A model generated the notes under the pieces. It was given only the letters and a program-made list of their open reading frames with translations, was not told where the DNA came from and did not search any database. This document shows positions 35,984 to 44,260 of a stretch of 64,000 nucleotides of DNA, in pieces. Location: assembly GCF_902706285.1 (NCBI RefSeq), contig NZ_CACSKD010000014.1, forward strand, positions 98,386-162,385, read 5' to 3'. Every line of letters starts with the position of its first letter. The first letter of the stretch is position 1. The DNA comes from Rhizobium sp. 18055. GTDB lineage: Bacteria; Pseudomonadota; Alphaproteobacteria; Rhizobiales; Rhizobiaceae. The position numbers were made by a program, and so were the translations under genes.

Positions 35984-36472
35984 ATGCGAATGGCAGACAT
36001 AATCGAACGGTCGCTTGATCCGACCGACATGCTGATCATCGAGATCATGCAGGCCGATGGCCGCATCTCGGTGTCGGAACTCGGGCGACAGGTCGGGCTG
36101 TCGCAACCGGCCGCCTCCGAGCGGCTGAAGCGGCTGGAGGAGCGCGGGATCATCGAGGGTTACGGGGCGCGGATCAATGCGGCGGCACTCGGTCTCGGGA
36201 TGATGGCGGTGATCCGGCTGCGCACGACGCATGAGCATATCCGCACCTGCCTGAAGCAGTTTTCCGAGATGCCCGAGGTGATCGAAGTGCTGCGGCTGAC
36301 CGGCGAGGACTGCTTCATTCTCAAGGTGCTGGTGCCGACGCCATCGGCGCTGGAGACGATCGTCGACAGCATTGCGCGCTATGGCGCGGTGACGACCTCA
36401 CTGGTGTTGCGCAGCGAGCCGGCCAAGCCGATCGGCCGGGACGTCCTGCGGGCGGCGAAGACACGGGCCTGA
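35984..36472 (+). CDS. Lrp/AsnC family transcriptional regulator
   Basis: A 162-aa regulator with an N-terminal HTH (S-E-L-G-R-Q-V-G-L-S-Q-P-A-A-S-E-R-L-K-R-L) and a C-terminal RAM/AsnC ligand-binding domain. The ATG at 35990 is two codons downstream and better spaced from GAAGG, so the true start may be there. It probably controls the divergent serine hydrolase or an amino-acid gene elsewhere; this is inferred from position only. Confidence 0.9.
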   Translation: MRMADIIERSLDPTDMLIIEIMQADGRISVSELGRQVGLSQPAASERLKRLEERGIIEGYGARINAAALGLGMMAVIRLRTTHEHIRTCLKQFSEMPEVIEVLRLTGEDCFILKVLVPTPSALETIVDSIARYGAVTTSLVLRSEPAKPIGRDVLRAAKTRA

Positions 36473-36555
36473 AGTATTTAAGAGGATGATCACTTGCTGA
36501 TGGGCGCGAGATCCCTAGTTTTCCGGGAACGGAGTGCAACGAGAAGGAGGCTCGC

Positions 36556-37086
36556 ATGTCCATCTTCAAACTCACCACTGCCGCCCTGGCTGTTTCGGCT
36601 GCGACGACGTTCTTTCCGGCCGGATCGGCAGCGGCGACCAGCGTCCATGCCGGTTCCCTGACCTGCGATATATCGGCGGGGATCGGGATGATCATCGGCT
36701 CCAAGCGGGATGTCGATTGCGTGTTTACCCCGTCGTCTCCGGGGCATGTCGAGCATTACCGCGGCGCGATCACCAAGATCGGCGTCGATATCGGCGTGCT
36801 GAAAGGCGGAACGCTGATCTGGTATGTCTATGCGCCGGCCAACCGCCCTGAAGGCGTGCTGCAGGGCAGCTATTCCGGCGTCGCGGCCAATGCGACCGTC
36901 GGCCTCGGGCTCGGCGCCAATGCGCTGGCCGGTGGGCTCGAAGGATCGGTGGCGTTGCAGCCGCTCTCGGTGGAGGGCACATCAGGCCTGAATATCGCGG
37001 CCGGCATCGCCAATCTGAAGCTGACCTTCGAGCCGCCGATGAAGGCCAAGCCGGCCAAGCATCATACGCAGAAGCACACGAAGTAA
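36556..37086 (+). CDS. DUF992 family secreted protein
   Basis: A 176-aa protein with a signal peptide (cleavage near A-A-A, residue 27). The mature domain carries the DUF992 pattern: G-x-L-T-C-D-I-S, G-x-I-G-M-I-I-G-S-K-R, C-V-F-T-P, and Y-x-G-x-I-x-K-I-G-V-D-I-G. It ends in a Lys/His-rich tail. Function is unknown; the family is common in Rhizobiales. AAGGAGG gives it a strong ribosome-binding site. Confidence 0.88.
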   Translation: MSIFKLTTAALAVSAATTFFPAGSAAATSVHAGSLTCDISAGIGMIIGSKRDVDCVFTPSSPGHVEHYRGAITKIGVDIGVLKGGTLIWYVYAPANRPEGVLQGSYSGVAANATVGLGLGANALAGGLEGSVALQPLSVEGTSGLNIAAGIANLKLTFEPPMKAKPAKHHTQKHTK

Positions 37087-37106
37087 ATCAGCGGAACGCG
37101 ATCGAT

Positions 37107-37132
37107 GCGCCGGCTTTCGGGCCGGCGCTTTG
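37107..37132 (+). terminator. terminator after DUF992 gene
   Basis: GCGCCGGC / GCCGGCGC, a perfect 8-bp stem with a six-base loop, then TTTGG. The T-tract is short, so termination may be partial. It lies 22 bases before the end of the convergent ybaB gene. Confidence 0.6.
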
Positions 37133-37153
37133 GCATTTGCGCACGGCGCTCGA

Positions 37154-37477
37154 TCAGAACGGCATCTTGAAGCCGGGCGGGATCGGCAGGCCTGCGGTCA
37201 GCGCCTTGGTCTTTTCGGCGGCAACGGCGTCGGCCTTGTCCTTGGCGTCCTTGTGGGCGGCAACGATCAGGTCTTCGAGGATCTCGACGTCGTCTTCCTT
37301 GAACAGCGACGGATCGATCTTCAGGCTCTGCATCTCGCCCTTGCCGGTAACGACAACGGTCACCAGACCGCCGCCGGACTTGCCTTCGGCCGTGAGCTCG
37401 GCGATTTCCGCCTGCATCTGCTCCATCTTGGCCTGCATTTCCTTGACTTTGCCCATCATGCCCATGATGTCGCGCAT
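37154..37477 (-). CDS. ybaB: YbaB/EbfC family nucleoid-associated protein
   Basis: A 107-aa YbaB: N-terminal Met-rich amphipathic helix (M-x-K-V-K-E-M-Q-A-K-M-E-Q-M-Q) and a beta-hairpin core with V-V-V-T-G-K-G-E-M. It binds DNA as a tweezer-like dimer and is genetically tied to dnaX and recR. AAGGAGC precedes the ATG; it follows dnaX by 22 bases. Confidence 0.95.
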   Translation of the reverse strand: MRDIMGMMGKVKEMQAKMEQMQAEIAELTAEGKSGGGLVTVVVTGKGEMQSLKIDPSLFKEDDVEILEDLIVAAHKDAKDKADAVAAEKTKALTAGLPIPPGFKMPF

Positions 37478-37499
37478 CGTCTTGCTCCTTCTTGGTCTG

Positions 37500-39377
37500 T
37501 CAGAATTCTATATCGTCGCCGGGCAGGATATCGCCCTCTTCGGATTCGGCAACGGCCGCCGCCTGGACGGGGCCTTCCTGTTCTTCCGGTTCCGGCGCCC
37601 GGACGCGGACGTCGATGATCTTGGCACCCGGAAACTGCGCGAGGATCGCGGCGACATCAGGGTCCTGGCGGGCATCGCTGACCTGCTGTTCCTTGGCGCG
37701 GGCCTCGGCCTCGACCATGGTCGGCTGGCCGGCATCGCGGCTGAGACTGACGATCCAGTGGATGCCGGTCCAGTCCTTGAGCTTGACCGCCAGTTCGTTG
37801 AGCAGCGTCGGCGGGGCGCCATCGGTCAGGTTGACGTCGAGGCGGCCGGGTTCGACGCGCACGGGACGAACGAAGGTGCGGACCAGCGCCTTGATCTTGG
37901 CATCGCGCTTTTCAGCGGCGAGATTGACGATGTCGCTGACCGAATTGACCGACACCAGCGGCTTCGGCGCTTCAGCCGGCCGGGTCTCGGTGCGGCCGAC
38001 CGGGATATTGTGCGGATCGGAACTGGGGACGGCGCGCAGCATGGCGACCGGGCCGGAGGTTTGCGGGCGAGCCGGCGCTGCCTCGGTGGCGCGCGCCATG
38101 ACGTTGCCCTGATAGCTGACCGTGGCTCCGCCACCGCCGCCATTGCCTGTTGGCGCCGGCGCGCGAGCGCCGCCGTTGTTTTCGGAGAATTCCGCGAGAC
38201 GACGGGCGGCATCTTCGGGGGCCGGCAGGTGGGCGGCGTGTGCCAGACGGATCAGCACCATTTCGGCGGCACCGGCCGGACGCGAGGAGGCTTCGGCTTC
38301 CGGGATGCCCTTCAGCAGCATCTGCCAGATGCGCGACAGCGCGGTGACCGCAACGCCCTGTGCGAACTCGGCGCCCTTGGTGCGCTCGATTTCGCTCAGC
38401 GACGGATCGTTGGCGGCATCGGGCACATATTTCAGCCGGGTCACCAGATGGGTGAAATCGGCGAGATCGGTGAGCACGGCAACGGGATTGGCGCCGGCCT
38501 CGTACTGGCTTTCGAACTCGCCAAGGGCGGCGGCGACATCACCCTTGATGACATGCTGGAACAGATCGACGATGCGGGCACGATCGGCAAGGCCGAGCAT
38601 GCCGCGCACCGATTCGGCCATGACGGCACCGCCGCCATGGGCAATCGCCTGGTCGAGCAGCGAGAGGCCGTCGCGGGCCGAGCCTTCGGCAGCGCGAGCA
38701 ATCATCGCCAGTGCGTCGGGTTCGGCTTCGATGCCTTCCTTCGACGCGATCGTGGTGAACAGGCCGACCAGATCCGACGCGCTGATGCGGCGCAGGTCGA
38801 AGCGCTGGCAGCGCGACAGGACGGTGATCGGCACCTTGCGGATTTCGGTGGTGGCGAAGATGAATTTCACATGCTCGGGCGGCTCTTCGAGCGTCTTCAA
38901 CAGGCCGTTGAAGGCCTGGGTCGAGAGCATGTGCACTTCGTCGATGATGTAGACTTTGTAGCGCGCCGACACCGGGCGGTAGCGCACCTGCTCGATGATC
39001 TCTCTGATGTCATCGATACCGGTGTGCGAGGCGGCATCCATCTCGATCACGTCGACATGGCGACCTTCCATGATCGCCTGGCAGTGCTCGCCGGGGATGC
39101 GCAGGTCGATCGTCGGCTTGTCGATTTCAGCTGTCTTGTAGTTCAGCGCACGCGCCAGAATACGGGCCGTCGTGGTCTTGCCGACGCCGCGGACGCCGGT
39201 CAGCATGTAGGCCTGGGCAATGCGACCGGTCTCGAAGGCGTTGGTCAGAGTCTGGACCATCGGCTCCTGGCCGACCATCAGATCCGTGAAATCCTTGGGG
39301 CGGTATTTGCGTGCCAGCACCCGGTATCCGGTGCCCGTCGAGGCGGCATCTTTTGATTGTCGCTCGGTGTCGCTCAT
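37500..39377 (-). CDS. dnaX: DNA polymerase III subunit gamma/tau
   Basis: A 625-aa clamp-loader ATPase. Walker A G-V-R-G-V-G-K-T is at 61-68, D-E-V-H is the Walker B, and S-R-C-Q-R-F-D-L-R is sensor 1 and its neighbourhood. The three-helix collar domain follows and a Pro/Ala-rich linker leads to the tau C-terminal domain. The zinc module between Walker A and B has only one cysteine (C99) instead of four, so it probably binds no zinc. I see no obvious slippery site for a gamma product. The SRP RNA gene lies directly upstream. Confidence 0.96.
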   Translation of the reverse strand: MSDTERQSKDAASTGTGYRVLARKYRPKDFTDLMVGQEPMVQTLTNAFETGRIAQAYMLTGVRGVGKTTTARILARALNYKTAEIDKPTIDLRIPGEHCQAIMEGRHVDVIEMDAASHTGIDDIREIIEQVRYRPVSARYKVYIIDEVHMLSTQAFNGLLKTLEEPPEHVKFIFATTEIRKVPITVLSRCQRFDLRRISASDLVGLFTTIASKEGIEAEPDALAMIARAAEGSARDGLSLLDQAIAHGGGAVMAESVRGMLGLADRARIVDLFQHVIKGDVAAALGEFESQYEAGANPVAVLTDLADFTHLVTRLKYVPDAANDPSLSEIERTKGAEFAQGVAVTALSRIWQMLLKGIPEAEASSRPAGAAEMVLIRLAHAAHLPAPEDAARRLAEFSENNGGARAPAPTGNGGGGGATVSYQGNVMARATEAAPARPQTSGPVAMLRAVPSSDPHNIPVGRTETRPAEAPKPLVSVNSVSDIVNLAAEKRDAKIKALVRTFVRPVRVEPGRLDVNLTDGAPPTLLNELAVKLKDWTGIHWIVSLSRDAGQPTMVEAEARAKEQQVSDARQDPDVAAILAQFPGAKIIDVRVRAPEPEEQEGPVQAAAVAESEEGDILPGDDIEF

Positions 39378-39422
39378 CGCCCTGCTTAGCGCCCGGGCTC
39401 CCGGGCAAAGGATGGAGAGAAG

Positions 39423-39527
39423 GGTGGGAGGCTGGCACGATGACCCGTGCCTGGCTCGTTAGGGCTGCTTCCTTCCGGACCTGACCCGGTTGGCGAGTGG
39501 CTCGTCCACCACCAACCTCCCGGAGGC
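39423..39527 (-). ncRNA. ffs: signal recognition particle RNA, small bacterial type
   Basis: The minus strand carries the universally conserved SRP core GGTCAGGTCCGGAAGGAAGC followed by AGCCC, the Ffh-binding symmetric and asymmetric loops with a GGAA tetraloop. The outer arms GGGAGGTTGG and CCAGCCTCCC close the rod. The ends are approximate by a few bases. It lies just upstream of dnaX on the same strand, a frequent arrangement. It guides ribosomes making membrane proteins to FtsY. Confidence 0.95.
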
Positions 39528-39609
39528 ACATATCGGCAATATCGCGATCAAAAGCAAGCCAAGCCCAAAAAAAACTGCTAGCCTTTGGAAAACTCTGGAG
39601 GAATACCCG

Positions 39610-40020
39610 TTGGACGTCTTCAAACTCGACCACCGGCTGGCCAATGACAGCGTGAGCATCATGCGAACGAGCCTCTGCGACATCAGGATGTCGAAGGACT
39701 GTCGCTGGCCGTGGCTGGTGCTGGTGCCGCAACGGGCCGGGATCACCGAGATTTTCGAGCTGACGCCCCTCGACCAGGTGATGCTGACCTTCGAGACCGA
39801 GATGGCAGCGGCGGCACTGAAGAAGGTGACCGGGGCGACAAAAATCAACATCGCAGCTCTTGGCAATATCGTCCGCCAGCTTCATGTTCATGTCATTGCG
39901 CGCTTCGAAGGCGATGCCAACTGGCCGGGTCCCGTGTGGGGATACGGCACCGCGGAAGCCTACGAGGATGCCAAACGAGATGAATTCATAGAGACGATGC
40001 GGGAAGCCCTTTCATCATGA
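39610..40020 (+). CDS. HIT domain-containing protein
   Basis: A 136-aa histidine-triad-like protein. The motif reads Q90-L-H92-V-H94-V-I, so the first His of H-x-H-x-H is Gln; H92 and H94 remain. The TTG at 39610 is chosen because GGAGG lies eight bases upstream and the family begins L-D-x-x-L. Its TGA overlaps the nudC ATG (ATGA), so the two nucleotide-hydrolysing proteins are coupled. The substrate is unknown; nucleoside phosphoramidates or dinucleotides are the family norm. Confidence 0.85.
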   Translation: MDVFKLDHRLANDSVSIMRTSLCDIRMSKDCRWPWLVLVPQRAGITEIFELTPLDQVMLTFETEMAAAALKKVTGATKINIAALGNIVRQLHVHVIARFEGDANWPGPVWGYGTAEAYEDAKRDEFIETMREALSS

Positions 40021-40979
40021 GCCGTTCGCTTTTCGATTCGGATGTACCGCATCCGGAACCCAGCAACCTGACAGCCTTTGCCGCCAACGACCTGATCCGC
40101 GATTCCGAGCATCGCAATGAGAGCTCGGTGGACGAGGCGCTGGCCAAGGACGGCACGCATATCTTTGCGTTTACCGGCGACAAGCTTGTTCTGAAGCATG
40201 ACGGCCAGGTGCTCGATCCGCTGTTTGCCCGCTACGAATTGAAGGATCTGCAGCCGAACTGGGACGAGACGATCCTGCTCGGCTATCGCAAGACCGGCGA
40301 GCCGCGGCTTGCGGTCCCGGTCGGCGTGTCCGAGGATGAGCTTTCCAGCCACTACAAGCCAGCCGACGGGCGCTCGCTGTTCCGCGAGATGCTGATCGAC
40401 GAGGTTCTGCTCGGCGAATTCGCCCAGGGCGCCAGCCTGATCCGCTGGAACCGCGACAACAAATTCTGTGGCCGTTGCGGCGCGACGATGGACATCCATA
40501 TCGGCGGCTACAAGCGGATCTGCTCGGCCTGCGAACACACGATCTTTCCGCGCACCGACCCTGTCGTCATCATGCTCGTTGTGGACGAGGAGCGGGATCT
40601 CTGCCTGCTCGGCCGCAGCCCGCATTTCGCGCCCGGCATGTATTCGTGTCTTGCCGGTTTCGTCGAGCCTGGCGAGACGATCGAAAACGCCGTGCGGCGC
40701 GAAACGCTGGAAGAATCGGGCATCCGGACAGGACGCATCCGCTACCATGCCTCGCAGCCCTGGCCGATGCCGCATACGCTGATGATCGGCTGCTATGCCG
40801 AGGCCAAGTCGCACGACATCGTGCGCGACGAGCAGGAGCTGGAAGACTGCCGCTGGTTTACCCGCGAGGAGACCATCGAGATGCTTGAGCGCCCGTCCAG
40901 CAACGGCAAGGCGCCGCCACCCAAGGGCGCCATTGCCCACCGCCTGATGCGCGACTGGGTGGAGTGGAAGGACCGATAG
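40017..40979 (+). CDS. nudC: NAD(+) diphosphatase / RNA deNADding enzyme
   Basis: A 320-aa NudC. Zinc ligands C151, C154, C169 and C172 lie between the N-terminal domain and the Nudix domain. The Nudix box starts at G214 and runs to I236 (G-x5-E-x7-R-E-x2-E-E-x-G). The NADH-specific S-Q-P-W-P-M-P-H motif is at 246-253. It cleaves NADH to NMNH and AMP and removes NAD caps from RNA. It overlaps the HIT gene by four bases. Confidence 0.95.
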   Translation: MSRSLFDSDVPHPEPSNLTAFAANDLIRDSEHRNESSVDEALAKDGTHIFAFTGDKLVLKHDGQVLDPLFARYELKDLQPNWDETILLGYRKTGEPRLAVPVGVSEDELSSHYKPADGRSLFREMLIDEVLLGEFAQGASLIRWNRDNKFCGRCGATMDIHIGGYKRICSACEHTIFPRTDPVVIMLVVDEERDLCLLGRSPHFAPGMYSCLAGFVEPGETIENAVRRETLEESGIRTGRIRYHASQPWPMPHTLMIGCYAEAKSHDIVRDEQELEDCRWFTREETIEMLERPSSNGKAPPPKGAIAHRLMRDWVEWKDR

Positions 40980-40988
40980 GCTTTCGCC

Positions 40989-41693
40989 ATGGCGCGCTCC
41001 GAACGCCTGCTGACATTGCTGCAGACCCTACGCCGCTACCGGCGGCCGGTGAGCGGCGCCGTTTTGGCCGAGGAAACCGGCGTCAGCATTCGCACGCTCT
41101 ACCGCGACATTGCCAGCCTGCAGGCGCAGGGGGCGCTGATCGAGGGCGAACCCGGCCTCGGCTACATCCTGAAGCCCGGCTTCATGTTGCCGCCGATGAT
41201 GTTTTCGCAGGACGAGATCGAGGCGCTGGTGCTCGGGTCACGCTGGGTGGCACGGGCGGCTGATCCACGGCTGGCGGCGGCCGGTGCCGATGCGCTCGCC
41301 AAGATCGCCGACGTGCTGCCGCCAGAGATCCGCGACCAGATCGAGACATCGCCGCTCATCATCCACATGCGGCCGCCGATTGCCAGCAAGGCCGATCTCG
41401 GGGTGATCCGAAAGGCGATCCGCGGCGAGCGGGTGCTGAAGCTGACCTACACCGACGAGAGCGGCGCGGTGTCGATCCGCAACGTCTGGCCGTTTGCGAT
41501 CAGCTACCTCGAACAGGTCAGGATGGTGGTGGCGTGGTGCGAGCTGCGACAGGATTACCGCCATTTCCGCACCGACCGCATCGTCGAAATGGCACCGCAG
41601 GAGGTGCGCTATCCCCGGCGCCGTGCAGTGCTGCTGCAGGAGTGGCACGAACGGGAAATCGCTCCGCGGGAGCAACAAATACTACTGCCATAA
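40989..41693 (+). CDS. YafY family transcriptional regulator (HTH_11 + WYL)
   Basis: A 234-aa regulator. Residues 1-60 are a winged HTH (E-E-T-G-V-S-I-R-T-L-Y-R-D-I-A-S-L) and residues about 130-200 a WYL-type ligand domain with L-T-Y-T-D-E-S-G. It starts nine bases after nudC. It probably controls the downstream small-protein and VOC genes, the common YafY-VOC linkage; the ligand is unknown. Confidence 0.88.
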   Translation: MARSERLLTLLQTLRRYRRPVSGAVLAEETGVSIRTLYRDIASLQAQGALIEGEPGLGYILKPGFMLPPMMFSQDEIEALVLGSRWVARAADPRLAAAGADALAKIADVLPPEIRDQIETSPLIIHMRPPIASKADLGVIRKAIRGERVLKLTYTDESGAVSIRNVWPFAISYLEQVRMVVAWCELRQDYRHFRTDRIVEMAPQEVRYPRRRAVLLQEWHEREIAPREQQILLP

Positions 41694-41745
41694 ACTGACA
41701 GCATGTCGCGCTACTATCGGTCTCATCCAAACAGGAGGACCTGAT

Positions 41746-41970
41746 ATGACGAGCCTGAACGCCACCCAGACGACGCGCGGCAACCGACTTGTCGATGAGA
41801 CCTCTCAGGATGCCGGTTACCCGCAATCGCTGATGCTGCGGATGATGCAGAACGCCTCGCGCAGCATGGCGCGCAGCGGTGCGCCGCGTCTCGATCCGCA
41901 AGCGATGTCGGAAAGTTTGCGACGCGACATCGGCTTTGTCGATTGGAACAGCCGCGACCGCGGACGATAG
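41746..41970 (+). CDS. hypothetical 74-aa protein
   Basis: I do not recognise this protein. It is small and basic, polar, without signal peptide or membrane segment, and ends L-R-R-D-I-G-F-V-D-W-N-S-R-D-R-G-R, slightly like the C-terminal D-I-G segment of DUF1127 proteins. AGGAGG eight bases before the ATG is the best ribosome-binding site of this neighbourhood, which supports translation. It lies between the YafY regulator and the VOC gene. Confidence 0.65.
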   Translation: MTSLNATQTTRGNRLVDETSQDAGYPQSLMLRMMQNASRSMARSGAPRLDPQAMSESLRRDIGFVDWNSRDRGR

Positions 41971-42074
41971 CCCGGGCCACCCACCATCGAGACCAGACAT
42001 TCACTCCGCCGTTGCCGATGAGCGCAACGGCGCTTGCATCTCTGCGCCTGTTTCACACCAAGAGGGATACCATC

Positions 42075-42443
42075 ATGAACAGTCCGAACCTCATCATCCT
42101 TTACGTGAGGGACCCTGCCGAAAGTGCGGCATTCTACAAGGGCCTGCTCGGCCGCGAGCCGGTGGCGTCGGCACCGAATTTCGTCGCCTTCGCGCTCGAC
42201 GGCGGCTTTACGCTGGGGCTCTGGCGATTGAGCAAGGTGGCGCCGCAGCCATCGGCGATCGGCAGCCGCGCCGAGATCGCCTTCATGGTGCCGGGCGAGA
42301 ATGGTGTTTCGAACCTCTATCAGGACTGGCGCAGCCGGCACCTGCCGATCGCCCAGGATCTCACCGATCTGGATTTCGGGCCGACGTTTGTCGTTCTTGA
42401 TCCCGATGGCCACCGGCTGCGGGTTTGTGAGCCGGATAAATAG
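42075..42443 (+). CDS. VOC family protein (glyoxalase/bleomycin resistance fold)
   Basis: A 122-aa vicinal oxygen chelate protein with two beta-alpha-beta3 units: L-Y-V-R-D-P-A-E-S-A-A-F-Y-K-G-L at the start and V-V-L-D-P-D-G-H-R-L-R-V near the end. Metal ligands are not obvious in the first unit. The substrate is unknown. The ATG at 42075 has GAGGG upstream. It is probably controlled by the upstream YafY regulator. Confidence 0.88.
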   Translation: MNSPNLIILYVRDPAESAAFYKGLLGREPVASAPNFVAFALDGGFTLGLWRLSKVAPQPSAIGSRAEIAFMVPGENGVSNLYQDWRSRHLPIAQDLTDLDFGPTFVVLDPDGHRLRVCEPDK

Positions 42444-42454
42444 ACTGAAACCGA

Positions 42455-42475
42455 AAGGGCGCCACTGGCGCCCTT
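42455..42475. terminator. shared terminator between VOC gene and pheA
   Basis: A perfect 9-bp stem AAGGGCGCC / GGCGCCCTT with a three-base loop between two convergent genes. T-richness is modest on both sides (TTGATCA on plus, TTTCGGTTTC on minus), stronger for pheA. Confidence 0.75.
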
Positions 42476-42477
42476 GA

Positions 42478-43338
42478 TCACTTCTGCAGCTGGCCGCGCA
42501 TCGGGTGGCCCTTGTAGACACCGAGAATGCGGACTTTTTCGGAGAAGAACCGCAGTTCCTCCAAGGCGCGACGGACGTTTGCGTCGTTTGGATGGCCTTC
42601 GATATCGGCATAGAACTGGGTGGCGACGAACTTGCCGCCCAGCTGGTAGCTCTCCAGCTTGGTCATGTTGATGCCGTCGGTGGCGAAGCCGCCGAGTGCC
42701 TTGTAAAGCGCTGCCGGGATGTTGCGGACGTTGAAGACGAAGGTGGTGACCAGCTTTTCTTCATCGGATGCGCGATGAGCCCAGAGTTCATCGCGTGACA
42801 GGACAACGAAGCGGGTCACGTTGTTTTCCGTGTCCTCTACATTTTCCGCAATGATATCAAGCTTGTATAGATCGGCGGCAAGGCGCGGTGCCAAGGCCGC
42901 CATCGAGCGGTCGCCGGTTTCCTGCACAAGCTTTGCGGCACCGGCGGTGTCGCCGGCAACAACGGCCTTCCAGCCATTGGCTCGGACGATCTTGCGGCAC
43001 TGGCCGAGCGCGTGGATGTGGCTGTGAACGGTGCGGATCTCGTCCTTGGTGACGCCGGGCAGCACCATCAGCTGGAAACGGATCGGCATGAAGTATTCGC
43101 CGATGATGTGGAGACGCGATTCCGGCAGCAGGTGATGGATATCGGCGACGCGGCCGGCGATGGTGTTTTCGATCGGGATCATCGCCAGGTCGGCTTCGCC
43201 GCTTTCAAGCGCGACAAAAGCGTCTTCGAACGTCTGGCAGGGCAAGGGCTCCATGGTCGGAAACATGTCGCGGCAGGCCATGTCCGAATTCGCGCCGAAG
43301 TCTCCCTGGAAGGAGATCCTGTTGGTCTTGACGTTCAT
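42478..43338 (-). CDS. pheA: prephenate dehydratase
   Basis: A 286-aa monofunctional PheA that converts prephenate to phenylpyruvate in phenylalanine synthesis. The catalytic T-R-F motif is in N-N-V-T-R-F-V-V-L. The C-terminal ACT domain senses phenylalanine, with K-L-E-S-Y-Q-L in place of the usual E-S-R-P, so feedback inhibition could differ. The ATG at 43338 is used; the upstream open frame overlaps kdsB. It follows kdsB by ten bases. Confidence 0.95.
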   Translation of the reverse strand: MNVKTNRISFQGDFGANSDMACRDMFPTMEPLPCQTFEDAFVALESGEADLAMIPIENTIAGRVADIHHLLPESRLHIIGEYFMPIRFQLMVLPGVTKDEIRTVHSHIHALGQCRKIVRANGWKAVVAGDTAGAAKLVQETGDRSMAALAPRLAADLYKLDIIAENVEDTENNVTRFVVLSRDELWAHRASDEEKLVTTFVFNVRNIPAALYKALGGFATDGINMTKLESYQLGGKFVATQFYADIEGHPNDANVRRALEELRFFSEKVRILGVYKGHPMRGQLQK

Positions 43339-43348
43339 GGGAGATCCA

Positions 43349-44104
43349 TCATTTCGATTGTGCGGAAAGAATGCGCCGCGCTTTTTCAAGGTCGGCGGGA
43401 GTATCGACACCGAGCGGAACAGTGTCAACGATCTCGACATCGATGCGCATGCCGGCTTCGAGCGCGCGCAGCTGCTCCAGCGATTCGCGCTTTTCCAGCG
43501 TCGATGGACCAAGCGAGACGAAGCGTTCCAACGCGGCGCGGCGATAGGCGTAGAGACCAATGTGGTGGTAGAGCGGGCCTTCGCCGTAAGGCGCGGTCGC
43601 CCTGGTGAAATAGAGGGCACGCATGCGTGTTTCGGAGAGCGGCGCGCCGACGATCTTGACGATATGGGGCGCGGTCTTGTCGGCCTCGTCGTCGATGGCG
43701 ATGGTCAAGGTGGCGATATCGACGGCCGGGTCCTGAAGCGGTCGCAGCGATGCACGCACCGTTTCCGGCTCGATCGTCGGCAGGTCGCCCTGGACGTTGA
43801 CGATGAATTCGGCGCGGCCTTCTGGGTCTGCCTTCAGCAGCGCTTCGTAGATGCGGTCCGAGCCGGATTGGTGATCCTTGCGGGTCATGATCACCTCGAA
43901 GCCTGCTTTTGCAACGACGTCAAAGACTTCCTGATCGTCGACGGCAACGACGACACGGCCGATCTCGGCCTCCCTCGCCCGCAGCGCCACCTGAACGATC
44001 ATCGGCTGACCGCAAATATCGGCAAGCGGCTTGCCCGGCAGCCGGGTCGATGCCATGCGCGCCGGAATAAGGACAAGCACGTTGTCCAGATTTGGATTAG
44101 TCAT
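43349..44104 (-). CDS. kdsB: 3-deoxy-manno-octulosonate cytidylyltransferase
   Basis: A 251-aa KdsB that activates Kdo as CMP-Kdo for the lipid A inner core. The N-terminal nucleotidyltransferase motif I-P-A-R-M-A-S-T-R-L-P-G-K-P-L is complete and N-V-Q-G-D binds Mg-CTP. The ATG at 44104 is chosen over a frame extension of 12 codons. It forms a two-gene unit with pheA and is divergent from the cytochrome c gene. Confidence 0.96.
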   Translation of the reverse strand: MTNPNLDNVLVLIPARMASTRLPGKPLADICGQPMIVQVALRAREAEIGRVVVAVDDQEVFDVVAKAGFEVIMTRKDHQSGSDRIYEALLKADPEGRAEFIVNVQGDLPTIEPETVRASLRPLQDPAVDIATLTIAIDDEADKTAPHIVKIVGAPLSETRMRALYFTRATAPYGEGPLYHHIGLYAYRRAALERFVSLGPSTLEKRESLEQLRALEAGMRIDVEIVDTVPLGVDTPADLEKARRILSAQSK

Positions 44105-44260
44105 TGTTCGGGCCTTCATTTCCGGGCAGAAAGGTGTCAAAACGTCTCATGCTGCAGACGTGTTCGACTGTTGCAAGAATTAGCCAAAAGACATAGGTTT
44201 TGCTCGATTTCAAGAGACAGGCCGGTTTTATGTCTGCCGGCTGTGGGGGGAGCAGCACAG

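Noticed and set aside
37137..39356. A 739-codon plus-strand frame opposite ybaB and dnaX.
   Set aside because: Antisense shadow of dnaX; no ribosome-binding site and no recognisable domain.
39391..39406. GCCCGGG-CT-CCCGGGC palindrome between the SRP RNA and dnaX.
   Set aside because: No T-tract follows on the minus strand, so I do not call it the SRP RNA terminator.
39490..39609. Upstream extension of the HIT frame into the SRP RNA gene.
   Set aside because: The SRP RNA is certain by its conserved core, and the TTG at 39610 has a proper GGAGG site.
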